Of a stretch of 64,000 bases of DNA, positions 12,380 to 23,439 are shown piece after piece. The stretch's first letter is position 1; each line of letters opens with the position of its first letter. The stretch is from contig NC_061866.1 of the NCBI RefSeq assembly GCF_907164915.1, positions 22,360,117-22,424,116 on the forward strand, in the 5' to 3' direction. The notes beneath the pieces are model-generated. The model made no database searches, had not been told where the DNA came from, and was given only the letters and a program-made list of their open reading frames with translations. This DNA is from Impatiens glandulifera. Taxonomy: Eukaryota > Streptophyta > Magnoliopsida > Ericales > Balsaminaceae. The translations under genes were made by a program, and so were the position numbers.

Positions 12380-12460
12380 AATACATTTCGACGGTGGCTG
12401 CTCCGGAGAACCATATCGACGGTGGCTATTCCGGAGAACCATATCGACGGTGGTCGGGTA
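12380..12460. repeat. Short tandem repeat, about 30 bp
   Basis: Three units around CCGGAGAACCATATCGACGG lie close to the left end of the MULE body. They produce a repeated small translation in the plus frame that has no recognisable domain. Confidence 0.7.
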
Positions 12461-12960
12461 ACTCCATATGACTACTATGTTTTGATACTGTGTTTTTTCA
12501 TCGTTATCTTTAATCGTTATCTTCACTTTATTTTCAGATCAATACAACTTTATATTGACATTGTTTGGGTAATTCCATATGACTACTATGTTTTGATATT
12601 GTATTTTTTCATCGTTATCTTTAATCGTTATCCTCACTTTATCTTCAGATCAATACAACTTTATATTGACATTGTTATATTGAGCTCAATACATCTTTAT
12701 ATTGATCTCAATACACGAATATATTGAGCTCAATACACGGATATATTGAGCTCAATACGCAGATATATTAATATAAATACATGGTTATATTGAGCTCAAT
12801 ACACATATATATTGATCTAAATACACGGTTATATTGAGCTCAATACACCTTTATATTGAATTCAATACACAAATATATACACCTTTATATTGAGCTCATT
12901 AAACCTTTATATTTATCTAAATACAGAGATATATTAAGCTCAATACACAGTTATATTATT
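12457..12960. repeat. 109-bp duplication followed by TTATATTGAGCTCAATACAC array
   Basis: A segment of about 109 bp beginning near GGGTAACTCCATATGACTAC is duplicated in tandem (12457-12565 and 12566-12675). It is followed to 12960 by about 11 degenerate copies of a 22-26 bp unit, TTATATTGAGCTCAATACAC, which holds the palindrome ATTGAGCTCAAT. The array ends just before the FAR1-like exon. Confidence 0.85.
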
Positions 12961-13009
12961 GTTAATTCAAATCTTCTAATTTAATTCAAATCTGTTATTG
13001 TTCAGTTGC

Positions 13010-14061
13010 ATGGATCATCTAATTCAATCTGCTCCGGTCATTGAAATCCCGACTGTTGGGATGATATTTCCATCCGAAATAGAGATTCGTTTGTATTACA
13101 AGGCCTATTCCCTTGGTACTGGTTTCGGTATAAGTAAGCTCGGAACAAAAAATGGACCGGATGACAAACATAAGTGGTTCTCGCTAGCTTGTGCAAAAAA
13201 TAGTGTTTTTACATCAAGGGGAAAAATATTTTACATCTCAAACCCTCTATCAAGACGAATTGTAAAGCAAGGATTAATGTTGTTGTTAGAAACGATGGGG
13301 AAGTCGAGATCACCAACGTCTGCCTTGAGCACAACCATGCCATGAGCCCGGGGAAATCAAGACATCTTATATCCCACAAGGTTCTTGAACCGGAGGTGAA
13401 GAGAAGATTGGAATTAAATGAAAGTGAATCAAGTGCCTGAGAGATATGTCTCGGACCGTTGGCGCAAAGATTTGAAACAAGGTTATCAAAGCATCACCAA
13501 TATTTATGATTCTGATGTGTCTGAAAGTCAAAGAAAAAGGTATAACAGTCTAACTCCAATGATGCATTTGTTCCAACAGCTTGCATCACAATCTGAAGAT
13601 TAAACCTCAGTTGCGTCTAGACTTTTGGAAGACATGATTCAAAAGTTGATGTTGGATTTTGATAATGCATCTACAAGTTCCACAACAACAACTACTCCTC
13701 CAACCGAGAAAGTAATTCACTCTCCGGTTAGAGTGAGGGCTCGAGGTAGGCCACCAACGAAACGAAAATTATCTGCCGTAGAAAAAGTAATTAACAGGTC
13801 CAAACATTCAACAAATGTTAGTTTTACCTCATTGACTCGTTATATTGTGTTAGTTGCATTGTTATATTGAATTCATTTACTCGTTATATAGAGCTCATTG
13901 CCTAGTTATATTGATGTAATATATTTAACTAATTGCCTTGTTAAATTTTGTTATAGAAAAAAATGCGGGATGAACCAACAGATGCGCAACAATTCAATGA
14001 CCCAACTACTATACCACAAACAATAGTCTCCACTCAATTCTCTTTTACCACAATATTGTAG
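13010..14061 (+). pseudogene. FAR1/FHY3-like protein, MULE-borne, internally deleted
   Basis: A plausible splice acceptor (TTCAG, 13001-13005) precedes ATG 13010. The translation reads a FAR1-type DNA-binding domain: FPSEIEIRLYYKAYSLGTGF, then LACAKN, and after a frameshift near 13240, TNCKARINVVVRNDGEVEIT and LEHNH, the zinc-ligand region. Near 13420 the frame jumps to a C-terminal part (PERYVSDRWRKDLKQ) with a stop at 13601-13603 and a basic tail (RARGRPPTKRK). The MULE transposase core and SWIM finger normally in between are absent. A last exon may run 13957-14061. FAR1 proteins are DNA-binding regulators derived from Mutator transposases. This copy cannot encode an intact protein; whether it is decayed transposase or captured host gene is open. 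Confidence 0.75.
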
Positions 14062-14390
14062 TTATATTATCATGTGTTTATGTTATAGCAGTTATATTGA
14101 GCTTATTTCAGCATTATATTGAGATCATTGACTCGTTATATAGAGTTCATTGCCTAGTTATATTGATGTATTATCTCATTATATTTAGCTAATTGACTCG
14201 TTATATTATACTTGTTGCTTCGTTATATTGAGATCATTGACTCGTTATATTGTACTTGTTGCTTCGTTATATTGAATTTATTGCCACATTATATAGATCT
14301 CAAATAAATGATCTGACTATGATACCACAAACAATAAACTATAGAGCATAATTCAGCATTATATTAAGTTTCTTTTAGCTTTATTAAGCA
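13870..14390. repeat. CGTTATATTGAGCTCATTGACT degenerate array
   Basis: About 14 diverged units of 25-35 bp with the core TTATATTGA(G)CTCATTG. The array is related to the one upstream of the FAR1-like exon, so the pseudogene is bracketed by one repeat family. It interrupts the 3' end of the FAR1-like gene (13870-13950) and continues beyond it. Confidence 0.75.
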
Positions 14391-14407
14391 TAAATATTTT
14401 AAACAAT

Positions 14408-15763
14408 TTAACTAGGACTTAGAAGGTATAAATTCAAAATGGCTCGTTCATTGTCGTAAGTGTTGATGCGGGATTTTAACAATTTGGTGATGTAATGAAT
14501 TCTCATCCCATGCATATTATTAGAGCATCTTTCGGATTCTCCTATAAATTCCATTTTTTTCAATTCGCCATTGTAAGTCTCCATGTGCCTCATGGTAAAA
14601 ATTCAACAATCAGTTGCGTCTATAGTATCCTGCCACTTCAATTTCAACAATGCAGGCTTCAATGTGGGGGAGAATGTCGGTATTGGTTCACCCCTTTGAA
14701 CGAATAAATTGAGCAAACCGCTCGATAATGAGGTCAAGTGTTTTGTACTTATCTTCAAATTTTATACCTTTTAGGAGACACCAATTGTCTATGATTTCCA
14801 CTTTGTATTTACAATTCCTATTGCCTCGAATGAGGTTGAAAACAACGACGTAAAAATGGTTAAGTCTAGCAATCAGAAGAAAAATCTGCACGCAAACAAA
14901 AAAATATAACTAAGTAATACACACAAGATATATTCAACAGGAAGGTCCATATATATATATATAAGCATTATATATCTACCACATAAGCATTATATATCTA
15001 CCACTTAAGCTCCATATATCCACCACTTAAGCTTCATATATCTACCACTTAAGCATCATATATCTACCACTTCTTCATATATCTACCAATTACGCTCCAT
15101 ATATGTACCACTAAAACTCCATATATCTACCACTTAAGCTCCATATATCTACCACTAAAGCTCCATATATATACAACATAAGCATCATATATCTACCACT
15201 TCTTCATATATCTACCAATTACGCTACATATATCATCCAATTACGCTACATATATCTAGTACTTAAGCTTTATATATCTACCACTTAAACATATAACTAC
15301 CAATTACTTATCCATACAACCACTTATTACACTTCATATAATTACTAATTACGCTTCATATAACTACTTAGTACGTTTTATATAACTATATTTTACGCTC
15401 AATATAACTAGTTATTACGAAATATAACACGTAAAAGATAACTTACCTTCCAAAATCTTGGTTGTCAACATCGTTGGTCTTCCTCTTTCGTGTCTTCGGG
15501 GTGGTCTTCCTCTTTCGTGCATTCAGAGTCGTTACAATGTCGGAATTAGGGGGGACGGTAGATGGGATGTTGATATTGGTAGGAGAATCCATTAATCTTA
15601 GAGAATAGATAGCAAGAAGCGATTGGATATTGGAGAATACGTACGGCGGGAATACAAGAGGAGGCGAGGTGGGGGAAATATTAGGAGGCGAGGGGCTTCC
15701 ACAGCGAGACGGATAACAAGTGGCGGCAAGAAGAGATTGATGGAAAGGGTTGAGCGCTTCCAC
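14408..15763 (-). pseudogene. Ulp1-type SUMO protease-like gene, MULE-borne, broken
   Basis: Exon 1 (15763-15447) encodes a Pro/Ser-rich N-terminus and a basic segment (NARKRKTTPKTRKRK), ending at donor GAAG/GTAAGT. A later exon starts after GTGCAG at 14885 and shows the end of a C48 peptidase: NHFYVVVFNL (catalytic His), EIIDN (Asp), then, after a frame change, a DC (Cys) followed by TGA where glycine is expected, then FTMRHMETYNGEL. The exon 1 phase does not fit the 14885 acceptor, so the middle of the protease is missing or rearranged. Ulp1 proteases remove SUMO. Capture of Ulp1-like genes by plant MULEs is documented, and this copy sits tail to tail with the FAR1-like gene inside the TIRs. 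Non-functional as read. Confidence 0.65.
14950..15420. repeat. CATATATCTACCACTTAAGC minisatellite
   Basis: About 20 units of 21-25 bp in the intron between the two readable parts of the Ulp1-like gene. Units decay towards 15420 (TTATATAACTA variants). Confidence 0.9.
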
Positions 15764-16259
15764 GGCGAGACAAGAAATACCTCACGGCTTGACTAGGGTT
15801 TACACAGGATGGAGCAAGAAGAGAGAGTAATGAGAGAAAAACAATGGTTAGACTGACGACTCGACTAGGGTTTACACAGGAAGGAGCGAGAAGAGAGAGT
15901 AATGAGAGAGAAGCAATTTAATTCAATCTAGGGCAGAGTCACAGATTAAAGCTATTTAATTTTTTTTTTAAATTCAAAAAATCCAGCGTGGCAATGCCAC
16001 ATAGATTCGCTTTATGATCTGAGCCCCACCCTCGCCCCCCAAATCATTATTCATATATATATATATATTATATAAACTCATAAAAGAGAGAAAATAATCA
16101 AAAATATAATTATTTTTTATTTAAATATATTAAAAATTAATAAAAAGTCTGACATAATTTATATGAAATTAATGCAAATTCAATGACGTCCATTTATTAA
16201 ATTTTAAATAATTTAAATAAAAATCATTATTAGATTAATTAGTTTCATTTATTAAACTT

Positions 16260-17956
16260 TATATTAAATTTACGTATGAATTATTGCAAACTTGATAGTT
16301 AAAATGTTGAATATATATTCTTAGTAATATAATACGTTTATCAAATTTTATGTTGAATTAAAAATATAAAGTCTTATTAGCTTAGTTGGATAAAGAGTTA
16401 TACTTATTTTTGTTATATTACAAGTTTGAAACTTATATATACCATATTTAATTTAATTTTTTAATTTAATCGTTTCAAATTTATGGACGGGTCAACTCAT
16501 GACTCAACTCAAATATCTATTTACTCTCACATATATATCTGAATTAATCACAACTCTCAACCCAACAATCTGAATACATTAAAATTAAGGATTATATATT
16601 AGTTAAAAATGTAATACGTTCATCAATTTTTTGGTGGGAGGAAACGGCTTATTACTATTTCATTAAAAACCAAAAAAGAAGGAAATGAGTTTCAAGAAAT
16701 AAAGCTGACATGCTCTACTTTTGTTAAAAATACCAACTGAGTTTCAAACAACTGAATTACAGAACAAACAAAACAACAAACAATCGAATTACAAATAAGT
16801 CATCAAACAATAACTATTTGAACATTCATTTCCTTGTAATAATTTTATAAGGGATATTCCATCTTTGACAGGAGTTCCCATTATTTTCATTAATCAAAAT
16901 TTCCTTCCATATATGTATGAGAGCATTGCCATTAAAAACAATATCATCTTAATTTTTCTTTCGATTCTCTTATTCGTGTTATGAATTTTTGTATTTCTTT
17001 CTCTCCAAGTATTGTAGACATAGGCAGGCTCCAAAGAAACAATAGAAAACATTTGCATATAAGCTATCGCCATTAGACTTTTAGAATTTAAAATATAAAG
17101 TTTTATTATATTAGTTTAAAGGTTGTACTTGTTTTTTATAATGTTACAAGTTTGAAATTTATGTATAGCATATTTAATTTAATTTTTTATTATAATTTAA
17201 TTTTTTATTTTAATTTAATCGTTTCAAATTTATGGGGGTCAACTCACGACCCGACCCAAATATTCATATACTCTCACATATATATCTAAATTAATCACAT
17301 CTCTCGACCCGGAAATCTAGACACATCGAATATAAGAATTATTATTATATATATATATATTAGTTAAAAAGTTAAATTTACATTGTTAGGAATGTTGCAC
17401 ATTTATCAAATTTTGTATTAAATTTAAAATATAAAGTATTATTATTTTAGTTGGTTAAATGGTTGCACTTGTCGTGTTAATTTGAAAGTTCTAAATATAC
17501 ATATAACATTTTTTATTTTTATTTTAACCGTTTTAAGTTTATGGGTGGGTCAACCCATAATCCGACTAAAATATCAATTTACTCTCACAAAGATATCTAA
17601 ATTAACCACAATTATCGACTTGACAATCCGAACACTATGATATTTAGTATTATTATTATATATATATATATATATAATTAGTTAAAAATTTTAACGTATT
17701 TGGTTAGAAATGTTGCATTTTAATCAAATTTTGTATATAATTTAAAATTTAAAGTCTTATTAGCCTAGTTGGTTAATAATTGTACTTGTTTTGTTATGTT
17801 GCTATTTTTAAACATAAATATAATGTTTTTAATTTTATTTTTAACCATTTTAAGTTTATGGGGGGTCAACCCACAATCCGACCTAAGTATCAATTTACTT
17901 TTACATATATATCTAAATTAACCATAATTTTCCACCCGAATACTTTGAAATTAAAC

Positions 17957-17997
<41 letters not shown>

Positions 17998-18000
17998 CGC
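16260..18000. repeat. About 310-bp tandem array with tRNA-like motif
   Basis: Units start near TATAAAGTCTTATTAGCTTA (16375, 17090, 17425, 17750) and each runs through GGGTCAACCCA...ATCCGACC, ACTCTCACATATATATCTAA and a TA run. Each contains TAGCTTAGTTGGTTAAATGG, resembling a Pol III A box, and some 30-35 bp later CAAGTTTGAAAC, close to a B box. Units differ at many sites, so the array is old. It is interrupted by a LINE tail (16640-17078) and continues after two further insertions at 19891-20860. Confidence 0.75.
16640..17078 (-). pseudogene. LINE (L1-type) ORF2 C-terminal remnant
   Basis: On the minus strand, 17017-16905 reads AYVYNTWRERNTKIHN followed by KIKMILFLMAML. This has the Y..W.ERN..IH pattern typical of the region after the zf-RVT domain at the end of plant L1 ORF2. 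No reverse transcriptase core remains. It sits between units of the 310-bp array, so it inserted there or was amplified with it. Confidence 0.5.
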
Positions 18001-18001
18001 A

Positions 18002-18400
18002 CACTAGTGGAAAATGCATCATTAGAGAAGACAGAAACCGTCGCTAAAAGTCTTAATGCCGTAGCTAATAAATATAATGGCGACGAAGACAGAAACCGTC
18101 ACTAAAAGTCTTAATGCCGTAGCTAATAAATATAATGGCGACGAATAAAAATGTCGTCATACGTCGTTTAAAATGTCATCGCTAAAAGACAATGACTTTT
18201 AGCCACAGTGCAGTGTCGTCGCTGATATTGTTAACTATCAGCGACGGGAAATCCCCATTCATCGATGTTGATAGTTAACTGTATCAGCGAAAATAGATCT
18301 CCATTCGTCGTTGCTGATAATCTTTTCTCTCGGATTTTTGATACATATTTGGCCGAAAGCAACCTGTTTCATATCTTATTCAACTACAATTAACAAAAAA
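18002..18400. mobile_element. CACTA-type terminal fragment
   Basis: Begins CACTAGTGGAAAATGCATCA at 18002, a CACTA-style terminus, and continues with many GCGACG / CGTCGC words in both orientations (subterminal repeats), including a duplicated 70-bp stretch at 18020-18150. No transposase. A related end lies at 20862-21180. Confidence 0.6.
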
Positions 18401-18502
18401 ATCATTCGTATATAAAGTCTTAATAGCTTAGTTGGTTAAATGGTTGTACTTGTTTTGTTATGTTAAAACAAAATTAAAATTAAGCATTATTATATATATA
18501 TT

Positions 18503-19890
18503 TATTAGGATCGGTGATATCAATAGAAGGGGGTTGAATATTATTGTACTAATAATTACTTTTAATTTGATTTTAATCATGTTAGAGATGAAAATTTGTT
18601 TATATTTTTCACAAATCGTCGCAAACCTTTGATCGGATTCAAGGGCGGAAATGCTTACTAGATTTGAAGCGGCAAATAAATGATTGTGAGAAGAAGAAAT
18701 AAAATAACACAAGAGTTTTATGGATGTTCGAAGATAAAACTCCTACATCACCCGTTCTTCTTTTTCTAGAAGGATTTTCACTAAAAGACTTTGATTCATA
18801 TAGCGACTACACAAACTTAGACAAAATACAAGACTTAAGAACTGTTTGTTTTTGAACTCCTATCTATCACTTTGTTGAACAGACAACGTTCTGTTCAACT
18901 TACAATACTGAAAATACACTCAAGTAGAACAATAAATTATTTCTCAACTGAACTTAGTGAATTATAGAATACACTTAAAAAAGATGAGCTAGAGAGTGTA
19001 CAGAAGATTAGAGAATCGGAGAGATTCACCGTCTTTGATGCCTTTTATCTTGGATCATAGTAACGGTCGAATATGTTTCTTGGATACGTGTCATTTTACC
19101 GTTAGATGTCGTCAGGTGTACGGGATCGTACGCAAGAATATATTCGTTAGATTGTGACGTACCAGATTGTACTACAGAATATTCGGTAGAACGTGGTGTA
19201 CTAGAAGGTACAACGCATACTAGGGAATAATTGAGTACGTGGCAGTTATACAGTTTGGCATATTAAGCTTACTTGGCAAATTACTGATAACGAACATTGT
19301 TGTTCGATATGCTGATGACCTATGCAGATAAGTGGACGCTTCTTCAGACAACTGGTGAAGCAAGGCGACTGCTCGCGCTTCTTCAGACTACTGCTGAAGA
19401 AAAGCTTCAGCTCGTGCTTCTTCAGACTACTGTTGAAGAAAGGCATTTGCTCACGCTTCTTTAGACTATTGCTGAAGCAAGGCGTCTGCTCGCGCTTCTT
19501 CAGACTGCTACTGAAGCAATGCGTCTGCTCGCGCTTCTTTAGACTACTGCTGAAGCAAGGCGTCTGTTCGCGCATCTTCAAACTGCTGCTGAAGAAAGAC
19601 GTGTGCTCGCGCTTCTTCGGACTGCTACTGAAGAAAGGCGTCTGCTCGCGTTTCTTCAGACTGCTACTGAAGCAAAACGTCTATTGAGCTGTACCTGTGC
19701 ATAAAATATTTGCACAATTTAGTTTTATTCACTTATTAATTCATCATCAAAACTATGTCGTATTGATTAAACTTATTTTTATTCACCTAAGTTCATTTTA
19801 ATTAATTAAAACATTTTTCTTATTTCAACTTAATTAATTATTTCTCTTCTAATTAATTTTCCCTTTTTCTTTATTTAACTTAATCTAACA
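18503..19890 (-). mobile_element. Solo LTR, Sire-like, with 5-bp TSD
   Basis: Left edge TATTAGGATC (18503, TGTTAGGATC in sisters), right edge TCTAACA (19890). The direct repeat ATATT flanks it at 18498-18502 and 19891-19895, and the 310-bp array resumes on both sides. The family core TTATGGATGTTCGAAG lies at about 18719. No internal region, PBS or PPT is present, so it is a product of LTR-LTR recombination. Minus orientation follows from sister copies. Confidence 0.88.
19330..19680. repeat. 39-bp minisatellite in solo LTR
   Basis: About nine units of about 39 bp around CGCTTCTTCAGACTGCTGCTGAAGCAAGGCGTCTGCT; CTTCAGACTGCTGCTGAAG is nearly palindromic. Long open frames on both strands (19246-19581 minus, 19322-19687 plus) come from the repeat periodicity (39 is divisible by 3) and are not genes. 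Confidence 0.9.
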
Positions 19891-20185
19891 ATATTAGTTA
19901 AAAATGTAATATGTTCATCAAATTTTGTGTTAAATTTAAAATATAAAGTCTTATTAGCTTAGTTGGTTAGAGAGTTGTACTTATTTTTTTATGATTTAAT
20001 TTTTAAACTTATATATATCATATCATATTTTATTTTATTTTATTTAATTTAACCGTTTCAAATTTATGGGCAGATCAACTTATGAACAGACTCAAATATC
20101 CATTTACTCTCACACATATATATATATATATATATCCAAATTAACCATAGTTCACGACCCGACAATCTAGATACTTTGAAATTAA

Positions 20186-20246
<61 letters not shown>

Positions 20247-20860
20247 TTAAAAAGTTTGACTTGTATGGTTAGGAATGTCGTATATTTATTAAATTTTGTA
20301 TATAATTTAAAATATAATGTATTATTATCTTATTTGTTTATACTTTTTTTCTTAGGTTGAAAGTTGGAAATATATATATAATATTTTAAATTTTATTTTG
20401 AACCATTTTAATTTTATGGGCGGGTCAACCCACAATCCGACCCAAGTATCAATTTACTCTCACATATATTTCTAAATTAACCACAACTCTCGACTTAGAA
20501 ATCCTAACAATTTGAAATTTAGCATTAATATTATTATTCTTATATATATAAATTAGTTAAAAAATTGAACTTATGTTTTTATAAATGTTGCATTTTTATC
20601 AAATTTTGTATTAAATTTAAAATATAAAGTCTTATTAGTCTAGTTAGTTAAATGATTGAACTTATTTTGATATGTTGCAAGTTTGAAACATACATATAAC
20701 ATTTTTAATTTTATTTTTAACCGTTTTAAATTATTGGGCGGGATCCGACTTAAATATCAATTTACTCTCACATATATATTCAAATTAATCATAGCTCACG
20801 ACCCGACAATCCGAACACTTTGAAATTAAGCATTATTATTATATATATATATATATACTC
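19891..20860. repeat. Continuation of the 310-bp array
   Basis: Three more units (starts near 19925, 20295 and 20612) with the same TATAAAGTCTTATTAG...TCAATTTACTCTCACATATA order. A long pure TA run lies at 20188-20244. The tRNA-like A-box word is clearest at 19955-19972. Confidence 0.75.
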
Positions 20861-20861
20861 G

Positions 20862-21180
20862 TGGAAATTGCATCATTAGAGACGACATAAACCTCTGCTA
20901 AAAGCTTTAAAGCCGTCTCTAATAAATATCAGCGTTGATGAATAAAACCGTCATCATTCATCGTTGAAAATGTCATCGCTGAAAGACATTGACTTTTAGC
21001 GACGGCGTAGTGTCATTGCCGATATTGTTAACTATTAGCGACAATAGATCCCCATTCGTCGTAGTTGAAAGCAGATCCCCATTCGTCGTCGCTGATAATC
21101 CTTACTCTTGGGTTATTAACACATTTTTGGCCGAAAACAACCTATTTCATATATCTTGTTCAACTACGATTAAAAAAAAA
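20862..21180. mobile_element. Second CACTA-type terminal fragment
   Basis: CTCGTGGAAATTGCATCATTAGAGACGAC and the following GCGACG/CGTCGC words match the 18002-18400 fragment in order, ending at the shared ATTTTTGGCCGAAA...CAACCT. This indicates duplication of a block made of 310-bp units plus the CACTA end, not two independent insertions. Confidence 0.55.
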
Positions 21181-21429
21181 ATTATTCGTAAGTAAAAATA
21201 AATTTGTATTAACATAGCTGATATTTCAATGTCTAGTCTTTGTGCATCTATCTCGTTAACTTTAGATATTGATATGGGGATCATTAACTTAACAATGAAA
21301 TAAAAACCTTACATAGTTAGCAGAAAAAATAAAACCTTAAAAGTCAGAGTTAGAACACATAAGCAACTAATCACATCAAATGTAGAGAATAATTGAAAAA
21401 ATAATTTGAAAAGAGAACCGGAAAAACCT

Positions 21430-21757
21430 AGTTTTTACCCTACGCAACTTGTAAAGAAATAGGAAATGTCAAATTGACCTGGAAAAGATAAAGAGTCAAA
21501 TTCCTTCCTTTTGACTTTGGGGACTTAGATATTATTATTACAGAAAAGAAAAATATAGTAAAAAGAGAAAAGTTTTTTATTGTATTTTATTAAGCTTTAG
21601 GCATCGCCTATTTATACTTATAATATTGAATTGAAAAAGAAATAAATAAAGGAATAAAATATAATATAATCAAATAAAGTAAAATAAAGGAATATTCTTA
21701 GCATGAGTTGATATTATTTAGGGTTTCATTTATTGGGCTTAACGAGATTATCCAACA
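21430..21757 (-). mobile_element. Probable 3' LTR of minus-strand Copia
   Basis: On the minus strand the purine tract AATTAAGGGGGTGATT (21758-21773) is followed directly by TGTTGGATAATC at 21757, the PPT/LTR junction expected downstream of the RNase H fragment at 21777. A TATA-like AGTATAAATAGGCG lies at about 21607-21622. The far edge of the LTR could not be fixed; 21430 is a guess. Confidence 0.55.
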
Positions 21758-21773
21758 AATCACCCCCTTAATC
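21758..21773 (-). promoter_or_regulatory. Polypurine tract of Copia fragment
   Basis: Purine-rich on the minus strand, adjacent to the TG start of the LTR at 21757. Primer site for plus-strand DNA synthesis in LTR elements. Confidence 0.6.
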
Positions 21774-21776
21774 TCG

Positions 21777-23420
21777 TTATACCGCTTCAACTTGCTTGAC
21801 ACTAAGCTTCAAATGCACCTCAATAAAAATGTTTCTCCCTAGATCCTTTGTTAGGATATCAACTAGCTGTCTATTAGTGCTAACGTGGTCAATGTCCATC
21901 TTGCTTGCTTCAATGCACTCTCGGATGTAATGAAACTTTGTGTCAATGTGTTTACTCATCTCATGATGAAGTGGATTCTTGTAGAGAGCATTGGATAAGT
22001 TGTTATCAACCAATAATTTAAATTTCAATTCTTTACACCCAATTAACTAGCCGATAAGACAATTAAGATAGACACCTTAACATGCCGTTGTCGACGCTAC
22101 GATGTACTCAGCCTCACATGAAGATAAAGTAGCAATCTTCTACTTATGCGAAGTTCAAGTCAAAATGCTACGTCTGATAAAGAAAACTATCTCAAAGGTT
22201 CTTTTTCGGTCGCCAACATCATCAGCGAGATCACTATTGATGTAGCCTACTAATATAGCTTCACCTCCTCCTGACTTATAACATCACCCATAACTCATCG
22301 TACCTCGTACGTATCAAAGTATCTACTTGATTTAAGCCCAATGTTGAGAACTTGGCACCTCCCTGTATTGACTAACTATGCCCACAATGTGAGAAATATC
22401 AGACAACGTGTTTACTAGGTAGAAAATTGTGTCGGTTATGCTCCGATACCCTATTGCATCCATAGTTGTACTCTCGTTATTCTTGCTGAGAAGGAGTCGA
22501 TGCTCCATTGGTCTCCAAAATTTTCGTAGTATATGCCTTTTGGAACAATATAATTTCACCATCGTTTTGATGTACTTCAATCCCTAAATAGTAACTTAGA
22601 AGACCAATGTCACTCATTTTAAATATTTCCTGAATTTGTGTCTTGAACTTGATGTCTTGTACACTTTTACACATAATAATCAAGTATCCACATAGATACC
22701 CACCAATAAAGAAGATAGAGCATCGCCTCTTTTATAGACGACATGTTCGAGAAAAGTTCTTGTGAAACTAAGTGAAGTAAGGAAGGCGTCCAATTTCGAG
22801 TGCATTGCTCATGGTTTTTGTCGGAGCCCGTATAATGTCTTACACAACTTAATAACTTTACATTCGTTCTTTGAATTGATGAACCCATGTGATTGTTTTA
22901 TATAGACCTCCTATGTGAGATCACCATTCAAGAATGCTGACTTCATGTCCATGTGGTGTACTTGCCACTTGCTGTGTGCAGCGAGTACGAGTAACAGACA
23001 TATTGTTTCCATTCTTGCTACTAGAGAAAAATATTCATCGAAATCCACCCATTGGCGTTGTGTATATCCTTTTGCGATGAATATCACCTTGTGCTTCACG
23101 ATGTTGCCGTCGGGGTCCTTTTTAACTTTGAACACTGAGCCCGATGGTTCGATGACTAGTTGGAAGTGACACAAGCTCCCACGTCTTTTTCTCAAGAATC
23201 GACTTCATCTCTTCATCCATGGAATCCTTCCAAGACACATTGACAAGTACATCGTCCACGCTTTTAGGCTCCTCAGTAGCCAAAAAAAAGTCAACTTACT
23301 TCGACAACATTAATGATCTCATCAGTAGGATTGTAGATGTCTTCAAATCGTCGGTAACGTCGCAGTTCTAAGTTGGTGTTGCGAGCGTCATCATGTGTTG
23401 GCGGTGTGGCCTACTAGTTT
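21777..23420 (-). pseudogene. Copia pol fragment (RT and RNase H)
   Basis: Reading from 23420 down: a linker (RRFEDIYNPTDEIINVVE), the RT start (WKDSMDEEMKSILEKKTWEL), FKVKKDPDGNIVKHK, HHMDMKSAFLNGDL, the catalytic loop reading YVD followed by a 1-nt loss (about 22686), MSDIGLLSYYLGIEV, and RNase H with the SKHIDTKFHYIRECIE and ILTKDLGR motifs. Integrase, protease and gag are absent. Multiple stops and frameshifts; dead. The RT wording resembles the plus-strand Copia at 40679-45538, while the LTR starts differ. Confidence 0.85.
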
Positions 23421-23439
23421 TGCCTCGAACTAGGCAAAA

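Larger units (their letters stand above)
9282..16052. mobile_element. MULE with FAR1-like and Ulp1-like cargo, split by a hAT insertion
   Basis: Left end GAGAGTAGTGATAGGGAGG (9282) pairs with the right end read in reverse from 16052 (GAATAATGATTTGGGGGGCG). The pairing continues through GCGAATC...TGTGGC (12146-12165 and 15993-16010), giving TIRs of roughly 60 bp at about 70 percent identity. Both flanks are ATATATATA (9273-9281 and 16053-16061), a 9-bp duplication as Mutator-like elements make, though low-complexity. Without the nested hAT and its 8-bp duplication the element is about 3.95 kb. It carries a broken FAR1-like gene (plus) and a broken Ulp1-like gene (minus), tail to tail, and no complete transposase domain, so it is not autonomous. 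Confidence 0.75.

Noticed and set aside
19246..19687. Long open frames on both strands (over 110 codons)
   Set aside because: They are translations of a 39-bp minisatellite whose period is a multiple of three; repetitive Leu/Phe/Arg content and no start context.
19955..20010. Candidate tRNA gene
   Set aside because: A-box and B-box-like words are present, but no acceptor stem, anticodon loop or cloverleaf pairing could be drawn; treated as a SINE-like satellite motif.
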